Below, piece after piece: positions 59,282-64,000 of a DNA stretch of 64,000 bases. A program made the position numbers and the translations under genes. The notes under the pieces were generated by a model, which saw only the letters and a program-made list of their open reading frames with translations, searched no databases and was not told where the DNA came from. The stretch covers positions 288,306 to 352,305 of the forward strand of contig NZ_FNIC01000001.1 of assembly GCF_900103935.1 (NCBI RefSeq), in the 5' to 3' direction. Each line of letters begins with the position of its first letter. The first letter of the stretch is position 1. This stretch comes from Nocardioides szechwanensis. Lineage in GTDB: Bacteria > Actinomycetota > Actinomycetes > Propionibacteriales > Nocardioidaceae.

Positions 59282-59722
59282 ATGATCCAGCAGCCGCCCT
59301 CGGTGACCCTCGCGGTCCGACTCATGGTCGGACTTGTGGTCCTCGGCGCTGCGGTCACGGTGCTCACGGTCGTCCAGCGTGACGAGCTGATCGAGGCGTG
59401 GTCGGTCGGACACCCGGCCGACAGCTCGATCCAGCCCCCGGCGTTCGTGCCGGTGGCGATCGTGCTCTACGTCGTGCTGGCCGGGCTGATCCTGGTGCTC
59501 ATCCCGTTCCTGCGCACCGCCCACAACTGGGCCCGGTGGAGCCTGGTGGCGATGGTCCTGATGGTCGCGCTGTCGACCCTGGCCTGCCTGCGCACCGACC
59601 CGCCGGTGCTGTTCGTGGTCTTCTCGATCGCCTCGCTGCCGCTCGACGCGGCCATCCTCTACGCCCTCCTCCACCGCGACACGTCCGCCTTCCTGCGCGA
59701 CGAAGTCCCGGTCCGAGCCTGA
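59282..59722 (+). CDS. Membrane protein of unknown function
   Basis: The 146-residue protein has four hydrophobic helices (about 10-28, 55-75, 85-102 and 108-125). No family was recognised. It lies just upstream of the SOS box region and is followed by two hairpins at 59730-59776 that could end its transcript. Confidence 0.6.
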   Translation: MIQQPPSVTLAVRLMVGLVVLGAAVTVLTVVQRDELIEAWSVGHPADSSIQPPAFVPVAIVLYVVLAGLILVLIPFLRTAHNWARWSLVAMVLMVALSTLACLRTDPPVLFVVFSIASLPLDAAILYALLHRDTSAFLRDEVPVRA

Positions 59723-59729
59723 CGAGCCG

Positions 59730-59776
59730 GGAGTACGAGCGAAGCGAGTACTCCTAAGGAAGGACGAAGTCCTTCC
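59730..59776 (+). terminator. Two tandem hairpins downstream of the membrane protein gene
   Basis: GGAGTAC pairs with GTACTCC (59730-59754), then GGAAGGAC pairs with GTCCTTCC around GAA (59758-59776). Both are compact stems but lack a U-tract. They would isolate the SOS gene unit from upstream transcription. Confidence 0.55.
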
Positions 59777-59801
59777 CACTGTCGGTGGTGCGGTGTACCT
59801 T

Positions 59802-59833
59802 GACGGTGTTCGAACAAGTGTTCGAACACCGTC
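59802..59833. promoter_or_regulatory. SOS (LexA) box in a 32-nt perfect palindrome
   Basis: TCGAAC-AAGT-GTTCGA at 59810-59825 matches the actinobacterial LexA box (TCGAAC-N4-GTTCGA). The surrounding bases extend it to 15-bp perfect arms with a 2-nt centre (59802-59833). TTGACG (59800-59805) is a -35 hexamer overlapping the left arm, so LexA would block the promoter of the DUF6504 gene. Confidence 0.9.
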
Positions 59834-59887
59834 GGCGGGGACGACCTCGACCCCCGTCCCCGCCGGCACCGGTGCGAGGAGGACAGC

Positions 59888-60208
59888 ATGAGGCGCTACG
59901 ACGACCCGGTGGAGGTGCGCAAGGGCGGTGACGGCCCCGAGCAGTTCCTGTGGCGCGGCCGGTTGTGGAAGGTCCGGGCAGTGCTCGCCCACTGGGTCGA
60001 GACCGGCCCGTGGTGGCAGGGCACTACTTCTGAAGGGGTGTCCGGCGCGCCATCCGCTCTGGGCGCCGACCTGCTCGCCGAGCGCGAGCTCTGGCGGGTC
60101 GAGGCGGGCCGCGGGCTCGCCGACGCCGGCGCCGACGGTGGCGGGGTCTTCGACCTCTCCTTCGACTGGTCCGACGGCTGCTGGCAGCTCGTCGGCTGCG
60201 AGGACTGA
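59888..60208 (+). CDS. DUF6504 family protein (SOS-regulated)
   Basis: The 106-residue protein has EQFLWRGRLWKVRAVLAHW and DLSFDWSDGCWQLVG, the DUF6504 pattern that in Actinobacteria accompanies the imuB-dnaE2 mutagenesis genes. No enzyme motif. GAGGAGGAC lies upstream of ATG. It is the first gene under the LexA box. Confidence 0.82.
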   Translation: MRRYDDPVEVRKGGDGPEQFLWRGRLWKVRAVLAHWVETGPWWQGTTSEGVSGAPSALGADLLAERELWRVEAGRGLADAGADGGGVFDLSFDWSDGCWQLVGCED

Positions 60209-60209
60209 G

Positions 60210-60680
60210 ATGAGCGAGATGCCCAACCCCTACGCCCTCCCGGCCACCACCCACTCCTACCTCGCCCGCAGCGCCGAGTCGCTCACCGAGGCGGTCGTCG
60301 CCACCGACGTCCCCACCCGCTACGCCCTGGCCCACGTCAGTGCGCTGCGGGCCGCGGCCGCGCTGCTCGCCGCCCGGGCCCGCCCGGCCCCGGCCCGGCG
60401 GCGCCCGCAGAAGAACGCCTGGGTGCTGCTGGCCGAGGTCGCCCCCGAGCTGGGGGAGTGGGCCACGTTCTTCGCCGCCGGTGCCGCCAAGCGGGCCGCG
60501 GCCGAGGCCGGCTCGACCCGCGCCGTGTCCGAGCGCGAGGCCGACGACCTGGTCCGTGACGCTGACCGGTTCCTCGGCGTGGTGGAGGCCTCGCTCGGCC
60601 TGGTGCCGCACGCGCCGCTCGCGGTCGTCCCGCGGGCAAGGGTTATCCCGTCTCGACGCGAGGTCTCCCGCTCCGCTTAG
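60210..60680 (+). CDS. SAV_6107-family HEPN domain protein
   Basis: The 156-residue helical protein has SYLARSAESLTEAVVATDVPTRYALAHVSALRAAAALLAARARP, the SAV_6107-type HEPN signature, usually encoded beside dnaE2. HEPN proteins can be RNases or toxin-like, but this subfamily lacks a clear RxxxxH catalytic motif here (inference). It follows DUF6504 by 1 nt. Confidence 0.85.
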   Translation: MSEMPNPYALPATTHSYLARSAESLTEAVVATDVPTRYALAHVSALRAAAALLAARARPAPARRRPQKNAWVLLAEVAPELGEWATFFAAGAAKRAAAEAGSTRAVSEREADDLVRDADRFLGVVEASLGLVPHAPLAVVPRARVIPSRREVSRSA

Positions 60681-60688
60681 GTCGTGGG

Positions 60689-61885
60689 GTGAGCCTCCTC
60701 CTCGGGTCGCGCCGGCCTCCGCGCCGCGTCGCGCAGCTGTTGTCAGTCCTCCTCCTCGCGGCCACGCCGGCGCTGGCGCCCGCGATCTCGGTGGTCCCGG
60801 TGTCGGTGGTCGACTCCGCCCAGGCCGCGACCCCGATCACGGTCGCCGCCGCCCGGGCCACGCAGAACGGGTCGAGCGCCACGGTCCGCGGCTACGTCGT
60901 GGGCCAGCCGACCTCCTCGACCACGGTCGTCACTAGCGGCTTCCCCAGCGACTACGCCCTGGCGCTGGCCGACACCGCCGGCACGACCGACACCTCGCAG
61001 ATGGTCTACGTGCAGGTCCCGAGCGCCTTCCGCTCGGCCTGGGGGCTCAAGACCAACCCCTCGCTGATGGGCGACCGGATCGACGTGACCGGCACGCTGT
61101 CGGCGTACTTCTCCCATCCGGGCGTCACGGCGGCCACCGCCTTCGCGGCCGCCGGCACCACCCCCGACCCGCCGACCGGCGGCACCGACGACTACGACAC
61201 CACCTACTGGGCGCCGGCGATGGGCAAGAGCGGGGCCGCGCTGGAGTCCTCGCTGCACTCGATCATCTCCAGCGGGGTCACCCGGCTCAGCTACGACCAG
61301 GTCTGGAACGCGCTGAAGAAGACCGACCAGGACCCCGCCAACGCCAACAACGTGATCGAGCTCTACACCGGCGACAGCTTGGCCAAGACCAACAACGGCG
61401 GCGGGGTCGACCAGTGGAACCGCGAGCACGTCTGGGCCAAGTCGCACGGCGACTTCGGCACCGCCACCGGCCCCGGCACCGACATCCACCACCTCCGCCC
61501 CGAGGACGTCACCGTCAACTCCGACCGCGGCAACCTCGACTTCGACGAGGGCGGCACCGAGAACGACGAGGCTCCGGGCAACTACGCCGACAGCAACTCC
61601 TGGGAGCCGCGCGACGCGGTCAAGGGCGATGTTGCCCGGATGATCTTCTACATGTCGGTGCGCTACGAAGGCGGCGACGGCTTCCCCGACCTCGAGGTCA
61701 ACGACATCGTCACCAACGGCTCCGCGCCCGGGCACGGCCGGCTCTCGGCGCTGCTCCGGTGGAACGCCGAGGATCCGCCGAGTGCCTTCGAGATGCGCCG
61801 CAACGACGTCATCTACGTCGACTTCCAGCACAACCGCAACCCGTTCATCGACCACCCCGAGTGGGCTGCTGCCATCTGGAACTGA
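60689..61885 (+). CDS. Secreted endonuclease I family protein with DUF6359-like domain
   Basis: The 398-residue protein has a signal peptide (to about 47), a DUF6359/OB-like domain (about 50-155) and an endonuclease I domain with WNREHVWAKSHGDF, DIHHLRP and NSDRGNLDF, giving the catalytic His and metal-binding Asn/Asp of His-Me nucleases. It should degrade extracellular DNA. Its position between the HEPN gene and the second SOS box is unusual for a secreted nuclease, although it may be a separate unit. Confidence 0.85.
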   Translation: MSLLLGSRRPPRRVAQLLSVLLLAATPALAPAISVVPVSVVDSAQAATPITVAAARATQNGSSATVRGYVVGQPTSSTTVVTSGFPSDYALALADTAGTTDTSQMVYVQVPSAFRSAWGLKTNPSLMGDRIDVTGTLSAYFSHPGVTAATAFAAAGTTPDPPTGGTDDYDTTYWAPAMGKSGAALESSLHSIISSGVTRLSYDQVWNALKKTDQDPANANNVIELYTGDSLAKTNNGGGVDQWNREHVWAKSHGDFGTATGPGTDIHHLRPEDVTVNSDRGNLDFDEGGTENDEAPGNYADSNSWEPRDAVKGDVARMIFYMSVRYEGGDGFPDLEVNDIVTNGSAPGHGRLSALLRWNAEDPPSAFEMRRNDVIYVDFQHNRNPFIDHPEWAAAIWN

Positions 61886-61914
61886 CGGGTTGACGCCCTG
61901 GCGGAGGCCTGACC

Positions 61915-61943
61915 TACACTGACCGAGTCGAACATCTGTTCGA
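61915..61943 (+). promoter_or_regulatory. dnaE2 promoter and SOS box
   Basis: TTGACG (61890-61895) and TACACT (61915-61920) form a promoter with 19-nt spacing. TCGAAC-ATCT-GTTCGA (61928-61943) lies at the predicted transcription start and matches the actinobacterial LexA box. Confidence 0.88.
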
Positions 61944-61979
61944 ACAAGTCAGGGGTCGAGCATCTGACCAGGAGTGCCC

Positions 61980-64000
61980 GTGCCCGACCCCTTCGTCCAT
62001 CTGCAGGTGGCCTCCGGCTACTCCCTGCAGTACGGCGCTTCCCACCCGCACGTGCTCGTCGAGCGCGCCGCGGAGCAGGAGATGGACACCCTCGCGCTCA
62101 CCGACCGCGACGGCACCTACGGCGCGGTGAAGTTCGCCAAGGCCTGCCTCCAGGCCGGCATCCGGCCGGTGCTGGGGGTGAGCCTGGCCTACCGCTTCAG
62201 CGACCCGGGCTCGACCCGGGCGAAGACGCCCGCCCGCGGCGGCGCGTTCCGTGACCTGCCGGCCGAGCGCGGCGGGCTGCCCCGGGCGACGTTCCTCGCG
62301 AGCGCCGACACCCACGGCGGCCGGGCCGGGTGGGCGGCGGTGTGTCGGCTGGTCTCGGCGACCCACCTCGCGGGCGAGCGGGGCGACCCGGTGCTCGACC
62401 TCGACCAGCTGCCCGACCAGGTGCTCGAGGCCCTGGGCGGCGGCGACCTGACGGTGCTGCTCGGCCCGGCCTCCGCGGTCGGGGTCGCGGCCGCCCGCCG
62501 GCGCGACGACCTGGCGCTGGCCGCCCTCGAGCCGTGGCGCGAGCTGGTGCCGCGCTCCCACCTCGTCGTCGAGCTGGTCTCCCACCGGCTCCCCGGCGGG
62601 GGGTCGGGCGCGGGATGGGGCCCCGGCACCACGCCCCACGCCGCCCGGATGGCCGGGGTCGCCCGGCGGGCCGGGCTGACCGCGGTGCTCAGCAACGCCG
62701 TGCGCTACGCCGACCGCCGCGACGCGGTGACCGTCGACGTGCTCGACGCCGCGCGCCGCCTGGTCGCCCTCGACCTGCGCCACCTCGACCGCCGCAACGC
62801 CGAGGGCTTCCTCAAGTCCGGCAAGCAGATGCACGAGATCGCCGAGGAGATCTGCCGGGCCGGCGGCCTCGGCGAGCGCGACGCCACCCGGCTGCTGGCC
62901 GACACCCGCAAGGTCGCCGACCGGTGCGCCCTCGACCCCCGCGCCGACCTCGGCCTCGGCGAGGTCCACTTCCCCGAGTTCGAGGTGACCCGTCGCAAAC
63001 TTTGCGACGGGTCGGCGGACGACGAGCTCCGGAGGCGCTGCGAGGGCGCGATCGGCGACCGCTACGGCTCGGCCCCGCGCCAGGTCATCTGGAAGCGCCT
63101 CGACGACGAGCTGGAGACGATCCGCGGCCTCGGCTACGCGTCGTACTTCCTCACCGTCGGCGACGTCACCGACCTGATCCGCGAGATGCGGGTGCGCTGC
63201 GCGGCGCGCGGGTCGGGCGCGGGCAGCCTGGTCAACTACCTGCTCGGCGTCTCCGGGGTCGACCCGATCCGCCACAAGCTGCTGATGGAGCGCTTCCTCT
63301 CCCCGCTGCGGGGAGCGCTGCCCGACATCGACGTCGACGTGGAGTCGGCGCGCCGGCTCGAGGTCTACGAGGCGATCCTCGACAAGTACGGCGGCGAGCG
63401 CTGTGTCTGCGTCTCGATGATGGACACCTACCGGGTCCGCCACGCCGTGCGCGACGTCGGCGCCGCGCTCGGGCTGCCGCCGGGCGAGATCGACGCGATC
63501 GCCAAGGCGTTCCCGCACATCCGGGCCCGCGACGCCCGGGTCGCGCTGCGCGAGCTGCCGGAGCTGCGGGCCAGCGGGCTGACCGACGACAGCCTCGACC
63601 TGATGTTCCAGCTCGTCGAGCGGCTCGACGGGCTGCCCCGCCACATCGCCATGCACCCCTGCGGGGTGCTGCTCTCCGACGCCACCCTGCTCGACCGCAC
63701 CCCGGTGGAGGCGAGCTACGCCGGGTTCCCGATGAGCCAGTTCGACAAGGACGACGTCGAGGACCTCGGCCTGCTCAAGCTCGACGTCCTCGGCATCCGG
63801 ATGCAGTCCTCGATGGCCCATGCGGTCGCCGAGATCGAGCGCGTCGACGGGGTGCGCGTCGACCTCGACGACCAGGCGCAGGTGCCCTTCGACGACCCGA
63901 CGACCTACCGGATGATCAGCAGCGCCAAGACCCTCGGCGTCTTCCAGATCGAGTCGCCCGGCCAGCGTGAGCTGGTCGGCAAGTCCGGCATCGAGAGCTT
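61980..64000 (+). CDS. dnaE2: Error-prone DNA polymerase III alpha (DnaE2/ImuC), partial
   Basis: The first 673 codons are visible; the protein runs off the window. Features: PHP-like N-terminus FVHLQVASGYSLQYGASHPH and ALTDRDGTYGAVKFAKAC, GIRPVLG, and the polymerase catalytic PDIDVDVE near 447, then HIAMHPCGVLLSD. A C-terminal region is not seen. DnaE2/ImuC performs translesion synthesis with ImuB. GTG at 61980 has CCAGGAG 5 nt upstream. No imuB is found in the window, so it may lie beyond the right edge or elsewhere. Confidence 0.93.
   Translation, partial: MPDPFVHLQVASGYSLQYGASHPHVLVERAAEQEMDTLALTDRDGTYGAVKFAKACLQAGIRPVLGVSLAYRFSDPGSTRAKTPARGGAFRDLPAERGGLPRATFLASADTHGGRAGWAAVCRLVSATHLAGERGDPVLDLDQLPDQVLEALGGGDLTVLLGPASAVGVAAARRRDDLALAALEPWRELVPRSHLVVELVSHRLPGGGSGAGWGPGTTPHAARMAGVARRAGLTAVLSNAVRYADRRDAVTVDVLDAARRLVALDLRHLDRRNAEGFLKSGKQMHEIAEEICRAGGLGERDATRLLADTRKVADRCALDPRADLGLGEVHFPEFEVTRRKLCDGSADDELRRRCEGAIGDRYGSAPRQVIWKRLDDELETIRGLGYASYFLTVGDVTDLIREMRVRCAARGSGAGSLVNYLLGVSGVDPIRHKLLMERFLSPLRGALPDIDVDVESARRLEVYEAILDKYGGERCVCVSMMDTYRVRHAVRDVGAALGLPPGEIDAIAKAFPHIRARDARVALRELPELRASGLTDDSLDLMFQLVERLDGLPRHIAMHPCGVLLSDATLLDRTPVEASYAGFPMSQFDKDDVEDLGLLKLDVLGIRMQSSMAHAVAEIERVDGVRVDLDDQAQVPFDDPTTYRMISSAKTLGVFQIESPGQRELVGKSGIES

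Noticed and set aside
62330..63970. Plus-strand Arg/Pro-rich open frame inside dnaE2
   Set aside because: It lies in another frame of dnaE2, which has clear polymerase motifs.
1..64000. tRNA, rRNA, CRISPR and insertion-sequence features
   Set aside because: No cloverleaf, direct-repeat spacer array or transposase was recognised in any intergenic region.

Overview
The window comes from a high-GC Gram-positive actinobacterium, most likely a Nocardioides-like member of the Nocardioidaceae. This rests on four things: GC-rich genes full of GTG/TTG starts and 4-bp ATGA/GTGA overlaps; many starts that sit 6-7 nt after a TANNNT -10 hexamer (leaderless mRNAs); actinobacterial families (PknL/Rv2175c pair, MacS/MacR-like two-component system, Rv2183c-like protein, SAV_6107 HEPN); and a gene set that matches the Mycobacterium tuberculosis Rv2172c-Rv2191 neighbourhood in content. 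Genus is inference. No rRNA, tRNA, CRISPR array or insertion sequence was seen, and no stretch over 300 bases lacks a gene.

Region 1 (1-7000): an Lrp/AsnC ligand-binding protein (cut by the window edge), a DEDDh exonuclease fused to a UvrC-like GIY-YIG domain, two small Cys-rich proteins, a lower-GC methyltransferase, a c-di-AMP riboswitch controlling a secreted NlpC/P60 cell-wall hydrolase, and two membrane metalloproteases.

Region 2 (7000-16100): a minus-strand Tad/Flp pilus locus: cpaB, cpaE, cpaF, a VWA-TadB fusion, tadC, an embedded histidine kinase/response regulator pair, and the Flp pilin behind its own palindrome-containing promoter region. The prepilin peptidase and TadE/F pseudopilins are not in the window.

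Region 3 (16100-32100): FadD15-type acyl-CoA ligase, SRPBCC protein, ArsA-like ATPase, Rv2183c-like protein, two adjacent ROK sugar kinases, an esterase, a PlsC acyltransferase, a MacS-like kinase and MacR-like regulator separated by a flavin-reductase-like protein, a coiled-coil/CsbD pair and a frameshifted gene. Then come an MpaB-family oxygenase with a divergent TetR regulator, an arylamine N-acetyltransferase and a coiled-coil protein.

Region 4 (32100-47500): central metabolism and transport: glycerol kinase, DUF1028 protein, MFS transporter, a phosphofructokinase with the pyrophosphate-type signature, an APC permease, class II DAHP synthase, cupredoxin, threonine aldolase, and a class I DAHP synthase preceded by a Tyr-Phe-Phe leader peptide and attenuator. 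These are followed by an EamA transporter, endonuclease IV and an SGNH hydrolase.

Region 5 (47500-59700): SigE-family sigma factor with a membrane partner, PknL kinase with divergent Rv2175c, a secreted barnase-like RNase with barstar inhibitor, polyprenyl synthase, MTHFR, SIMPL protein, a phytoene-desaturase-like oxidoreductase, an ATP-grasp protein, DUF4126, ArsC-like and YbaK-like proteins.

Region 6 (59700-64000): an SOS-regulated block. A LexA-type box precedes DUF6504 and SAV_6107-HEPN genes, then a secreted endonuclease I family protein, then a second SOS box ahead of dnaE2 (error-prone polymerase), which runs off the window.
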